From Burkholderia sp. WP9 (GTDB taxonomy: Bacteria; Pseudomonadota; Gammaproteobacteria; Burkholderiales; Burkholderiaceae): DNA of 64,000 nucleotides. The position numbers and the translations under genes are program-made. Below, piece after piece: positions 33,238 to 42,761 of the stretch. The stretch covers positions 3,286,001-3,350,000 of the forward strand of contig NZ_FNTG01000001.1 of assembly GCF_900104795.1 (NCBI RefSeq). The letters run 5' to 3'. How positions within the stretch are numbered: the stretch's first letter is position 1; each line of letters begins with the position of its first letter. The notes beneath the pieces were generated by a model, which was not told the DNA's origin, did no database searches, and saw only the letters and a program-made list of their open reading frames with translations.

Positions 33238-35850
33238 TTAGCGAATCGCTGCTTTGAGCACGCCCCAATCGCGGTTTTCTACCCATACAAACTTACATCG
33301 CCCCTGACTGCGTCGCGCCCACAGATCCCCGATACGCTTCTTTTCCTTACTGTCCGTACCGTCAGCAATATGGCTACCTTTGTACTCAACTGCCAATGTC
33401 ACACCCGACTGTAGCCGGACGATAAAATCGGGATAGAACCGGTCGGAGGCAGTTTGTAGCCAGAAGGAGCTCGGCTTTTTCTCCACGTTGCGCACCCACC
33501 ATTCAACACCGTCCAGCTCGTTGGCGATTTTTTCCGCGCACTCAAACTCTTCGCCACTTGGTTTCAGGTTGCCGATGACGGGGAAAAAGTGGCGCTTCAG
33601 AGGCAGCAGTCCCACATACGGAGTGTCATACGCGTAGCGTCCCGGCCTTAATTCGACGCAATGCTCGTCGCGAACGTCGAACGAACTCTCATCGCCAAAT
33701 AGGCCCTCGAATACGCGTTGCTTGGCAAGCACCAAACCGGCAACCATCTTCCTTTCAAGTGCGCCACGAAGACGAAATTTGCGATATGCGAGCTCGTCGA
33801 TACTAAAGGTACGAGTCGCCGTCAAATATGAAACCGCAGCGTTAAGCCACGCAGCTTTTTCCCCTTGGTCGGAGTACGGGAAATACAGATTGCGGTCCAA
33901 CCAATGAACAAGGTCCGTCGGCGACCAACCTTGTTCGCGGCCGAACAGGGCGAGCTGACTATCGAGCCTATCGAACACGTCACATTCGATTTTTTCAAGT
34001 TGAGAAATCGACAAAGCCGCACGACGCATGGCCTCGACATCATGCGCAAACTCGCTTTCAGTCAGTTTGGGATCAAAGTCAGATATCTCCCAATCCGCAT
34101 CAAGCAATGGCGTCTCGTTGAACACGTCGAAGAACCCGTGCTGGGTGATTCCGAGAAGAGGTACCGTCGCCGTTATGCCACGTTCAGCTGGTGTTTCGCC
34201 ACGGGAAAAACGCGCCATCTGCGCGGCGATCTCGGCATCCAACTGCTGTCGTACAACTCTTGCCGCCTCGGGCTGGCGAAAGGTCTCAGAGATCTTTCTA
34301 ATTTCTGCTTCGTCAGCCCCGCCTTTGATTGTAAGCGTTCCCGATTCAGGAGAAATTTCGAGTTTCTCCCGTACGTTTTTGGGCAATGCGGCGATGGCAC
34401 CTTCATCGGGAAGGACGAGCGCGTTGCCAATTTCCGGCAGTGCGACGATGAGATCTTTATGGCCTGCGAATAAATCATCAATCTTTCCACTATCGCTAGG
34501 TCCTCGAATCAGATCCTTGGTTTCTAGACGCTCAAAACCACTCTGCACAAGCCCATCTCGCAGACCTTGCACCGTAGATGCCAATTCGCCTGAGACAACA
34601 TACGCGTAGCTGCGGTTGAGTGCCTCTCGCTTTTTTCGGCTAACGTGCGGCATGCGCAAAATTCGACCGAGCACCTGCTCCACCGCCGTCGCGGAAGTTG
34701 TGTTGCGAAATGAAAACAGGATGTAGGCAAACGGACAATCCCACCCCTCACGAAGTTTGTCGACAGTGATGATGAACTGAGGGTAGTCCGCATCGCTCAG
34801 TTGTCGCCCTGACAGTTCATCAAGCGCACCCGTGGCGATGGCTATCGTCTCGGGTGCCACGTTAAAGTCGTCGACCAAGTGGCGCTTCACCCGTTCCGGG
34901 GTGAACGTCTCACTTCGCGCGTCCTTGCGTTCTGCTTGAATTAGCATAACTACCGGATGTATAACTTCACCAGTCAGCTTGACTTCCTCGCCCGCCTCTC
35001 TCTCAAGCGATCGCAGACGGCCGATGGCTTCGGACAACGAAACCCGCCATTCAGGATGCGTTGCCAATTCCAGCGGAAGCTTCAACATGTCTTCAGCTTG
35101 AAGGGTCGATGCGGAAACGCTACGCAAAACATTCGACGGCTGGCTCGCTCGATCAGGCGTCGCCGTCAGCTCCAAAACACATGAAGGATTGAGCCGAACG
35201 AGAGTGTCAACGGCCAATGGCGTGCCCTGGTTATGCGCCTCGTCGACGACGATGAACGGACGCCGCAACCGGATTACGTCAGCAAGAGAACGCTCACCCA
35301 TTTGCGGGCCAGATAAGCCTTCAAAATGCGACAACAGTGCGCCATTTTGGCGGTACACGCGCAGACCATCGGCTGTGTCACGCTTGAAACTCTGCATGGT
35401 CGCCACGACAATCGTGTTCGCTGCATTCAGAGTGGGCGCTGTCATTGCCAGTGCCTCCTCTACGTCAAGGACATTCACTCTCCCGAATAGCGCGCACATG
35501 TCTTCATTAAGCAGCTCACCTTTCGTTTTAAGGGCGCGTAATGTCTGCTCCCGGATCGGCTCTGACGGCACAAGCCACAAGACGAGCGAATTTTCAGTTG
35601 CTAAAAATGCCTTATTCACCTTCGCAATCGCCTGACCGGCTATGCGCGTCTTCCCTCCCCCAGTCGGAACACGAAGACAAACATACGGTACAGCATCGGC
35701 ACCTGGTAACGGGTGATACGGCAACGCATGCCCGAAGTGCGCAAGAGTGCTCTCTGCGAACGCCGCAGCAGGACTCTTTAGCTCGCGCGTGCGTGCCAAG
35801 AATGTCTCGAACGCTTCCAGCAGTTTAGTCTGATAGTCCTTCAAGCCCAT
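33238..35850 (-). CDS. Type III restriction enzyme Res subunit (helicase-nuclease)
   Basis: 870 aa. SF2 helicase motifs: Walker A VPTGGGKT at 61-68, DEAH at 203-206, motif III LTATP at about 228-232, and motif VI V-E-Q-V-L-G-R-I-L-R-M-P near 390. The C-terminal region has Y-P-D-F-I-V-R-L ... L-A-V-E-Y-K-G, a PD-(D/E)xK nuclease core. Together with the Mod gene it should cut unmodified DNA at two head-to-head sites using ATP. The start overlaps the mod stop by 10 bp, so the two are translationally coupled. No frameshift is present; the pair looks functional. Confidence 0.88.
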   Translation of the reverse strand: MGLKDYQTKLLEAFETFLARTRELKSPAAAFAESTLAHFGHALPYHPLPGADAVPYVCLRVPTGGGKTRIAGQAIAKVNKAFLATENSLVLWLVPSEPIREQTLRALKTKGELLNEDMCALFGRVNVLDVEEALAMTAPTLNAANTIVVATMQSFKRDTADGLRVYRQNGALLSHFEGLSGPQMGERSLADVIRLRRPFIVVDEAHNQGTPLAVDTLVRLNPSCVLELTATPDRASQPSNVLRSVSASTLQAEDMLKLPLELATHPEWRVSLSEAIGRLRSLEREAGEEVKLTGEVIHPVVMLIQAERKDARSETFTPERVKRHLVDDFNVAPETIAIATGALDELSGRQLSDADYPQFIITVDKLREGWDCPFAYILFSFRNTTSATAVEQVLGRILRMPHVSRKKREALNRSYAYVVSGELASTVQGLRDGLVQSGFERLETKDLIRGPSDSGKIDDLFAGHKDLIVALPEIGNALVLPDEGAIAALPKNVREKLEISPESGTLTIKGGADEAEIRKISETFRQPEAARVVRQQLDAEIAAQMARFSRGETPAERGITATVPLLGITQHGFFDVFNETPLLDADWEISDFDPKLTESEFAHDVEAMRRAALSISQLEKIECDVFDRLDSQLALFGREQGWSPTDLVHWLDRNLYFPYSDQGEKAAWLNAAVSYLTATRTFSIDELAYRKFRLRGALERKMVAGLVLAKQRVFEGLFGDESSFDVRDEHCVELRPGRYAYDTPYVGLLPLKRHFFPVIGNLKPSGEEFECAEKIANELDGVEWWVRNVEKKPSSFWLQTASDRFYPDFIVRLQSGVTLAVEYKGSHIADGTDSKEKKRIGDLWARRSQGRCKFVWVENRDWGVLKAAIR

Positions 35851-37547
35851 GATTTAACCGCCAGTTCGTAGGGAAGCTGATTAAAGGTGAGGTTTAGCTG
35901 CGAGAGCTTCGATTTGTCAAACCGGCTGCGCGCGCCGTACACGACGCGTGCTCCCCCGAAATGGGGCAATATCTCGTCCATTATCGCGAGTGTTCTCGCA
36001 TTCAACACATTACCGCCGGCATCAGACCGATCTTTGAGAATTCCGTTGTAGAACAGGAAGACCGCACGCCCGTCGAAGACGCCCAGCAAGGGGCTGCGAG
36101 CTTGCCCGGGCCGCTGCGACGTCATACCAACGCCTGTGCCTGTCTCAACGAACCACACGAATTCGGCCAATTCATCGAATGTCACATCAGACCGTATCGC
36201 GCCATCTGTGGCGAACAATGCGCGATCCGAGAGGTGGCAAAACTGGAAGCCGCCGCCCAGTCCAGGAACATCGACACCCTTACTCGTCCTGTAGCCCTCA
36301 CAGATAGCCTTTAGGCGCGGGGCGGTGACAGTCTGCGCAATCTTCTCGCTAAGCTCAACCAAGATGAAACGTCGCTTACCACCGTCTTCGGCATTCTTTT
36401 TTAGGACCGCATGGCCAGTGGTTCCAGATCCCGCAAAGCTGTCCAGAAAAATACCCTCGGTCGTATCGATCATGGAAAACAGATACTTCAGCAGATCGAC
36501 AGGCTTCGGAAATGGGAATTTGAATCCAAGCTCTTCGAGCTCCGCGGACTGTGATTGGGTGCTACCCACCCCACTGATGACGGAGATTACGTGACTCGCA
36601 GCCTGCCGTTCCTTAATTGATTCAATAGCACCGGTGTGGGTCAACACGAACCGCGTCTGTTGGCCTTTACTATCTTTTACCGCCTCGAATCCGTTCTGGA
36701 TGAACTGAAGCAGAATATCCTTGGACGACCACCCGCTAGAGGCAACAACCGCGCGAACGAGTGCGCCATTTTCAATTAAAACGTCATGCTCATACCGCGG
36801 CCATTTATCCGTACGCGCTGAGATGTTCGCACACTCAATACTGGCCGGAAATCCAGCAGGCAATGTCACATCGCTAACCGGATTTTTGGGTCCGTTCTTT
36901 ACGATAGTGTTCTGAATCTTATCCCGGTTCAGTTTGCTGTTGCCACCAACGGATGGATCGACAAGTTTTGGGAACGGAAAAAGTTCAGGGGACATCGCAT
37001 ACGCAAGGATGTACTCGTGACAGTTCTTGATCTTTGCCTGATTGTCGAAGTTTCCATCCGTGCGCCAAACGAACGTGGTGAGGCGGCGTTTGACACCGAA
37101 AATCTCATCCATCAAAGCGCGCAGGTGATGCAGCTCGTCGTCGCCAATGGAAACAAAAATCACCCCATCAGACGCGAGAAACTGCTTCAATAACAACAAG
37201 CGTGGATACATCATGCACAACCAGCGATCGTGTCGATCTAACGTTTCGCCCTCTTTACCCACCACTTCGCCCAGCCACCGGCGAATCTCCGGACTATTTA
37301 CGTTATCGTTGTACATCCAGGCTTCGTTGCCTGTGTTGTAAGGCGGATCGATGTAGACGCACTTGACCTGGCCCGAGTAGCGCGGCAGTAGCGCTTTGAG
37401 CGCTTCAAGATTGTCGCCCCGTATAACTAGGTTTCCGGTGTCTTCTTGGCCAGCGGAAATCTCCGGTACCGGCTCTATCAACCGAAAGGGTATGTCTTTG
37501 TGATGCTGAGTGACAGCTTCCTTGCCGATCCACTGCAGTGCTGGCAT
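35841..37547 (-). CDS. Type III DNA N6-adenine methyltransferase Mod subunit
   Basis: 568 aa, first gene of the mod-res pair. Motif IV DPPYNTGN is at 67-74 and the AdoMet-binding motif D-S-F-A-G-S-G-T-T-G-H-A-V near 370, so motif IV precedes motif I, the beta-class arrangement of type III Mod proteins. The target-recognition region lies between (about 150-330) and shows weaker, AT-rich codon use. Product N6-methyladenine is expected from DPPY. Recognition sequence cannot be read. No simple repeat is seen in the gene, so phase variation of the usual kind is unlikely. Confidence 0.9.
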   Translation of the reverse strand: MPALQWIGKEAVTQHHKDIPFRLIEPVPEISAGQEDTGNLVIRGDNLEALKALLPRYSGQVKCVYIDPPYNTGNEAWMYNDNVNSPEIRRWLGEVVGKEGETLDRHDRWLCMMYPRLLLLKQFLASDGVIFVSIGDDELHHLRALMDEIFGVKRRLTTFVWRTDGNFDNQAKIKNCHEYILAYAMSPELFPFPKLVDPSVGGNSKLNRDKIQNTIVKNGPKNPVSDVTLPAGFPASIECANISARTDKWPRYEHDVLIENGALVRAVVASSGWSSKDILLQFIQNGFEAVKDSKGQQTRFVLTHTGAIESIKERQAASHVISVISGVGSTQSQSAELEELGFKFPFPKPVDLLKYLFSMIDTTEGIFLDSFAGSGTTGHAVLKKNAEDGGKRRFILVELSEKIAQTVTAPRLKAICEGYRTSKGVDVPGLGGGFQFCHLSDRALFATDGAIRSDVTFDELAEFVWFVETGTGVGMTSQRPGQARSPLLGVFDGRAVFLFYNGILKDRSDAGGNVLNARTLAIMDEILPHFGGARVVYGARSRFDKSKLSQLNLTFNQLPYELAVKSWA

Positions 37548-37839
37548 GCGATATCCTGTAAACCTTATCTGCGCTAATTTTTAAATTGGTACGGGCGAAG
37601 TTGATCGTTCGCATGGTCATATGCGCTTGACATAACGCATAGTCAGCGCGTCGCAGATACTTCGCCGAGTACGCAGGTGGCCGGGGTGTCATCCGTTACG
37701 ATGACCAGCAAACCTCGAACAACGTCTGACAGGGCGCTATGCCAGCCAATCGTGGAGGTAGCCCTTCCGGCCGCCTGCGCATGGTCTCATTTTAGCCTGA
37801 GCATCGAATGCGTGGAAAACACACGGCACGCACAAACTG

Positions 37840-38421
37840 TCACGAATCGGGCTGATGAATACGGTCACCTAGGTAATACAGGCCCCACAGCGTCGCAACG
37901 AGAAGTTGTGACAGCAAAATCGCGTAAACAAAGAACACGCCAAGAAACGCCACGAGATGAACGACTGGCCATTTCGTGGCCCAGGTTGACAACGTCGGAG
38001 CTACTGCAATGGCAACAATGGATAACATAGTCAACGCTACACATTCAACCGTGAGGAACGCAAACAGCAAGCAGAGAAAGCGACGCCTCGTCAAACTGAT
38101 TAAGTTGCTGACACCACTGTTAGTCAGCGTCTCAAGTCGAGGCGGAGGATTCCCTGGCATGACAGAATCAATGTCGTTTCTTCCGAACGTAGCGATTGCT
38201 GCCAGGGCCGCGATATAGAACCCTGGAAGATTCTGAACAAAACCCAACACCGAGCTGACCAGTCCACCGGCCCCGAAGAAATTGATATGTCCGTGGGCCA
38301 GCAATGCACCTATGCTCCCTAGGGATGCCAAAAATAGCGGCACATACCAGTCTGCAATTTTTTTCTCGGGATGCTTTATCGCCAAATACGCGATCGGACG
38401 ACACAGCTGATAAAGGATCAT
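37840..38421 (-). CDS. Multi-TM protein, second gene of an unknown two-gene operon
   Basis: 193 aa with about four hydrophobic segments: residues about 25-45, 50-75 (GAGGLVSSVLGFVQNLPGF), 115-145 (RFLCLLFAFLTVECVALTML) and 150-185. It starts 9 bp after the stop of the 351-aa gene, so the two are co-transcribed. No family recognised. The pairing of a soluble protein with a small multi-pass protein next to a restriction system resembles the sensor-plus-membrane-effector layout of some abortive-infection systems. That is inference from context only. Confidence 0.6.
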   Translation of the reverse strand: MILYQLCRPIAYLAIKHPEKKIADWYVPLFLASLGSIGALLAHGHINFFGAGGLVSSVLGFVQNLPGFYIAALAAIATFGRNDIDSVMPGNPPPRLETLTNSGVSNLISLTRRRFLCLLFAFLTVECVALTMLSIVAIAVAPTLSTWATKWPVVHLVAFLGVFFVYAILLSQLLVATLWGLYYLGDRIHQPDS

Positions 38422-38430
38422 AGCTATCGC

Positions 38431-39486
38431 TTACCCTTTCAGAAGAACACACATGCGCTCGCTAATCTCGGTCGAAATGACCTCGAACGATGCGGGAAGT
38501 GGAGCGGGAAAATCTCGGATGGTCTCCTTCTTAACGTATCTCTCGTCGTCGGCGATTTGCGCCGATTCCGTCTCAAGTGTGACCGTCCGGCTAATCTCAT
38601 CCTGCGTCTTAAATTTGACCCGCATCCGATCGAAGCTCTTCTTGCGCGCTTCAGCACATACCGATTTCACAGCATCAATTATTCTGCCCTTGATCTTTTG
38701 GTGACTCTCATGGAGAAACACTGAACGCTTCTCCTCCACGATATATCCATTGGCGTCCCACGGATTATCCTTGTGTTTGTCATCCAGTAACTCAATGCCT
38801 TCGAGCTTGCCAGACTCAAGATCTTTGAAGAAGCCGGTTGAAGGATGACCGCGCAACTCGAACCGATGGCGCGCCTTGACAATCCGCGGATTGCCATCGC
38901 GATCGACGGAACCGTCTGGGTGCGGACGGTGAAAAGCCTGTGGGAAGGCGAGGTCGCACAACCTCATCACGTGATTGAGATAAGCCGTTATTTTTGCGCT
39001 CGGCAGTCCCGGAGAGACCTCAAGTATCGCCCTGTAGGTTTGAGGAGCAACAGACACAAGCCTAATTGCCAAGTGTGCCGAATAATCGGCGCCTTCGTCC
39101 TTGCGCTTGATGATCTCCCGCCTTTGCCTTTTCACCGGGTCCGAGAGGACGAAATTTGGAGCAGCCTTGTCTGATCGGTTGATCAACAATACTAAGAACT
39201 CCAGATCGTCGTCAAGCCGAAGATCCGCGAGATAGCACATCTCGGTACTTTTACGATTCTTCATTGACAGCAGATCGTCTGCTGCCCGTAACGTCTTGAC
39301 GATTTTGAAAAGGTCTGCAAGGGTGTGGGCCTTCAGGCCCATGAGCTTTCCGGCGCGCCCTAGGGACGCGTAAGTCTCCACCTTGATGTCAAAGAACATC
39401 ACTATCCGTTCGTCGTCTTTCTGCATGAGTAACCCAAAATCCAAATAGCGGGCCGACCATAATACCGAGGAGACCCGATCTCGCAT
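38431..39486 (-). CDS. Unknown soluble protein, first gene of a two-gene operon
   Basis: 351 aa, MRDRVSSVLWSARYLDFGLL at the start, no membrane segment. The N-terminal half contains an acidic stretch (LADLRLDDDLEFLVLLINRS), the middle a D-x-D-G-N-P-R segment, and the C-terminal third is rich in charged residues. I recognise no domain. Ribosome site is weak. It leads the multi-TM gene at 37840-38421. The lower GC content and unusual codons agree with foreign origin. Confidence 0.6.
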   Translation of the reverse strand: MRDRVSSVLWSARYLDFGLLMQKDDERIVMFFDIKVETYASLGRAGKLMGLKAHTLADLFKIVKTLRAADDLLSMKNRKSTEMCYLADLRLDDDLEFLVLLINRSDKAAPNFVLSDPVKRQRREIIKRKDEGADYSAHLAIRLVSVAPQTYRAILEVSPGLPSAKITAYLNHVMRLCDLAFPQAFHRPHPDGSVDRDGNPRIVKARHRFELRGHPSTGFFKDLESGKLEGIELLDDKHKDNPWDANGYIVEEKRSVFLHESHQKIKGRIIDAVKSVCAEARKKSFDRMRVKFKTQDEISRTVTLETESAQIADDERYVKKETIRDFPAPLPASFEVISTEISERMCVLLKG

Positions 39487-40237
39487 TGCTTGTCACTGGG
39501 TTCAACTCGGACCTGAGCTTCATTACGACGCTTGTTCGTTAATGTCGAGCGTCACCCGACTCTTCAGTAACAAGACAAGGATGTCCGGCACCGTTTTACG
39601 TTGAAGTGCTCTTGGGCCGAAGTGACGCTGCTTTTCAGTCGACGGAGGCTTCGATCTCGATACCAAACTGAGAGCCCAATACATGTCGATTGGCATTGCT
39701 TTTGACTAACCACGGCGTACTTGCCTCCTTTTCGCTGAGGGGGGATGCGTCTTACATGGACTGCGTCCGGGAACGTCCCGGAGACCTGTTTGCAGTGCAT
39801 TGTCGAACGCATCACGAACCACGTTACCCTTCGAGTCTATCGTGTCAACCAGCGAATCACCGTTCGTGCAACTCGACGCGCTGTCTGGTCTGGGAAGCGC
39901 TGGACCGGTGTCTTGTACGTTGCCAACTGCGCTTGCGCTCTTCTATCGTTAGTTTGCCACGTCAGCTCCGGACAACTCCCAGTCATTGCTTACCGACCCC
40001 GACCATCTAGCTTCTAGGAGAAGAGTGACGAATCGTACGCTATGTCACGGCAGCTAGGATAGTCTGACATGCACCGGGACGTCGACTGTCCCGTCCCGAT
40101 AGCATTGCACCACTAGTGGATCGATGTGGTCCGCAACTTGGTTAGCCTGTTGATTTACTGAGATGGACCCGACGCCCCCTCGGGGAAGCGCGATACTGCT
40201 GAGTGTTGTCTTAACCAGACCGCATCGGAGGTTCATC
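39487..40237. other. 750-bp stretch without a recognised gene
   Basis: Several short overlapping open frames on both strands, none with a ribosome site or recognisable product. It probably contains decayed mobile DNA between the defence operon and the IS110 remnant. The last 30 bp hold the IS110 ribosome site (GGAGG at 40227-40231). Confidence 0.4.
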
Positions 40238-41258
40238 ATGGAAATCGATATTCTCGGCATTGATCTCCGCCAAACATTTCTTCCAGCTTCACAGTGCCGG
40301 GCGTAGTGGGCAGGCGGTGCATCGCTCGAAGATAGGGCGTGGTACATTGATCGAGACAGTTCACAAGCTTCGCCCACGAATCGTTGTAATGGAGGCCTGC
40401 AGTTCGGCGCATCATTGGGCGCGACGCGTTAGTGCCTTGGGTATCGAAGTTCGCTTGATAAGTCCTCAGTATGTGACGCCGTTCGTCAAGACAAACAAGA
40501 ACGATTGCAACGATGCTTAGGCGATTGTCGAAGCGGCGTCCCGACCGACAATGCGCTTTGTGAGCGTCAAATCGATCGAGCAGGAAGACATTCAGGCGAT
40601 GCATCGAATGCGTGCCATTCTCGTGCGTCAGCGTACGGCCATCATCAATCAGGTCAGAGGACTTCTGGCAGAGCGCGGCCTGATAGTTGCGCGTTCGGTG
40701 CAGGCTTTCAAACGTGCCATCCCCGTCCTGTTGAGCAGTGAAGATTCCGAACAGACGCCTTTCGCTCAATCGCTGGTTACAGACATGTTGCAGCATCTGC
40801 AGGCGCTGGAAGCCAGGATTCACTGTCTCGAGACAGCGATAAAAGACTTCGTGAAGAACTCGGCGTTATGCCGCAAGATTACGGCGGTCGAGGGCGTAGG
40901 TCCGCTCACTGCAACCGCAATTGTGGGCGCCATCGGCGATGCCAAACAGTTCTCCAACGGATGCCATCTCGCAGCGTGGCTAGGTCTCGTACCACGTCAA
41001 TACTCCTCGGGTGGCAAGGCTCGTCTCCAAGGCATAAGTAAGCGTGGAGATACCTATTTGCGAACACTTCTGATCCATGGTGCAAGAACCGTTCTGCAAT
41101 ACGCATCCGGCAAGACTGACAAGCGGAGCCGATGGTTACAGCAACTCATTGCCCGACGCGGCTACAACTGCGCGGCAGTAGCGCTAGCCAACAAAAACGC
41201 ACGCATTCTCCAGGTCCTGTTGAGTACCAACGCCTTGTATAAACCAGCAGCAGTATGA
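40238..41258 (+). pseudogene. IS110-family transposase, inactivated
   Basis: From the ATG at 40238 the frame gives MEIDILGIDL, then shifts; the rest of the N-terminus (A-K-H-F-F-Q-L-H) is in another frame, explained by one inserted C near 40267. A second lesion is an in-frame TAG at 40518-40520 after NKNDCNDA, where active elements have a sense codon. The C-terminal half is intact: MRFVSVKSIEQEDIQAMHRM and A-V-E-G-V-G-P-L-T-A-T-A, typical of the DEDD/transposase_20 regions. The length 1021 nt equals a normal gene plus one base. The transposase should be dead. Confidence 0.85.
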
Positions 41259-41622
41259 ACACCATCCACGTTTAACTTCTGGTATCACCCAACGTAGGTT
41301 TGCGTAGCTCTAGTACGTGATGACGAAATTGGTAGAACCAGCATCCTGAAACCTGCTTTCCGTGCCGGCTGCGTAGTCCAAGCCGTTGATTTGTTCAGGA
41401 CAAGGGTGCGCGGATCTCATCAAGGCTGCGGGCGTGCTTCGGCAATTGCCCACCAGCAAGCCGGATACATGCATGCAGACCATTTCCCATCAATATAACG
41501 AGCTTGCAAAACGCGTCGGGGCCATACATGCACGGAATCCTGACCCACTCTACGCAGTAATTTGCATCGAATATTGACCCACGTAGAACACTGACCTGCT
41601 CGGCAACGGGCGGGGGAACGGA
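41259..41622. other. IS boundary region with IS21-type terminal repeats
   Basis: 364 bp between the IS110 remnant and the IS21 gene. TGACCCA-type sequences occur at about 41541, 41574 and 41593 (TGACC only in the last), the spacing expected of the multiple transposase-binding repeats at an IS21 end. A short piece at about 41316 (GACGAAATTGGTAGAACC) looks like the start of a tRNA-Leu but does not fold. Confidence 0.4.
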
Positions 41623-42198
41623 GTGATCGACGTGGCTATATTGAGCATCATCCGACGCTGGCATTTTCGCGATCATGTCTCGTTGCGCGAGATTGCCAAA
41701 CGGCTGGGCGTGTCCAGAAACACGGTCAGGCGTTACATACGGGCCGGCACCGTACTGCCCGCCTATCCCGAACGCCACAGCCCCAGCAAGCTCGACGGGT
41801 TTGCTGCGAAGCTTGCTGGCTGGCTAAAGACCGAGGCGACCCGGCCCCGCAAACAGCGTAGAACCCTCAAGCAGATTCACGCGGACCTCTGCGTGCTGGG
41901 CTTTACTGGCTCCTATGATCGTGTCGCGGCGTTTGCCCGGCGCTGGCGACAGGAGCAGCACGAGCAGGCAAAGACGACCGGGCGCGGGACGTTCGTTCCC
42001 CTCCGCTTTGCCGCTGGCGAAGCGTTCCAGTTCGACTGGAGCGAGGACTGGGCCGTCATCAACGGCGAGCGTACCAAGCTGCAGGTCGCGCAACTCAAGC
42101 TCAGCCACAGCCGCGCCTTCTTCCTGAGGGCTTATCTGCTGCAGACCCACGAGATGCTGTCTCTCGCCGACAAGACACTGGCGTGCACCAGTCAATAA
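41623..42198 (+). pseudogene. istA: IS21-family transposase IstA, 3'-truncated
   Basis: 191 aa from a GTG, where full IstA has about 500. The N-terminal HTH (HVSLREIAKRLGVSRNTVRR) and the first part of the RNaseH-fold domain (FQFDWSEDWAVINGERTKLQ, with the first catalytic Asp) are present. Homology stops after LLQTHEMLSLADKTLA and the frame closes soon after. The partner gene istB is missing. The junction near 42183 marks where the plasmid-like segment begins. Confidence 0.85.
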
Positions 42199-42304
42199 CA
42201 ATACCCCAATCGCAGAAAATCTCGCGCATATATCACCTTAGTGAGCATCCAACCCGGAATGCCTGGGCAACGTCGTTTGCCCTGAACTCAGATGAGGCTG
42301 ATCT

Positions 42305-42646
42305 ATGAACCACTCCGTTTCCTGTCCCCGCTGCAACTCGACCCGTGTTACCACACGGGATTACGCCCGAAAAGCCGGCGGGGCGGTTGGCGCTGCGGCC
42401 GGTGCCGCCGGTAGTGCTGCTGCCGCACTCGGCGGTGCAGAAGCCGGTGCAGTCCTCGGTATGGTCGCAGGCCCCGTCGGCTCGATCTTCGGCGGCTTGG
42501 CTGGCGCGCTCATGGGCGCACTATTCGGTGGCGCTGCCGGCTGTGCCGCAGGCAGCGCCGTTGGCGAGCAGATCGACAACCACATGCTCGACAACTACGA
42601 CTGCATGGCGTGTGGACACACATTCGGCAAGCAGCACGCGTCCTAG
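42305..42646 (+). CDS. Glycine-zipper protein with split zinc ribbon
   Basis: 113 aa. CPRC at 8-11 near the N-terminus and C-M-A-C near the C-terminus form one four-cysteine zinc ribbon, interrupted by about 75 residues of Gly/Ala-rich hydrophobic sequence with GxxxG spacing (GAVLGMVAGPVGSIFGGLAG), able to insert into a membrane. A GAGG ribosome site supports the start. Such proteins occur on integrative elements and plasmids. Function unknown. It opens the plasmid-like segment and is followed by a perfect terminator-like hairpin. Confidence 0.65.
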   Translation: MNHSVSCPRCNSTRVTTRDYARKAGGAVGAAAGAAGSAAAALGGAEAGAVLGMVAGPVGSIFGGLAGALMGALFGGAAGCAAGSAVGEQIDNHMLDNYDCMACGHTFGKQHAS

Positions 42647-42692
42647 CATTCGCTGGGCTTTGTCTTTACCGCTTTCATCTTTCGACATGCCA

Positions 42693-42723
42693 TGCCTGCA
42701 GCCCAGAAGGGCTGCAGGCATTT
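42693..42723 (+). terminator. Perfect 12-bp hairpin after the zinc-ribbon gene
   Basis: TGCCTGCAGCCC / GGGCTGCAGGCA with an AGAA loop (42693-42720), then TTTG. The T tract is short, so it may act as a terminator or as a processing hairpin between the two genes. Confidence 0.6.
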
Positions 42724-42761
42724 GTGCTGTCTGTTTCTCAAACTTTCTATTAGGATATCAA

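Noticed and set aside
35841..37547. Phase-variable mod gene
   Set aside because: No homopolymer or short repeat tract is visible in the coding region or the 5' end.
41316..41400. tRNA-Leu-like sequence
   Set aside because: Only the GACGAAATTGGTAGA stretch matches; there is no matching acceptor stem, anticodon stem or T-arm.
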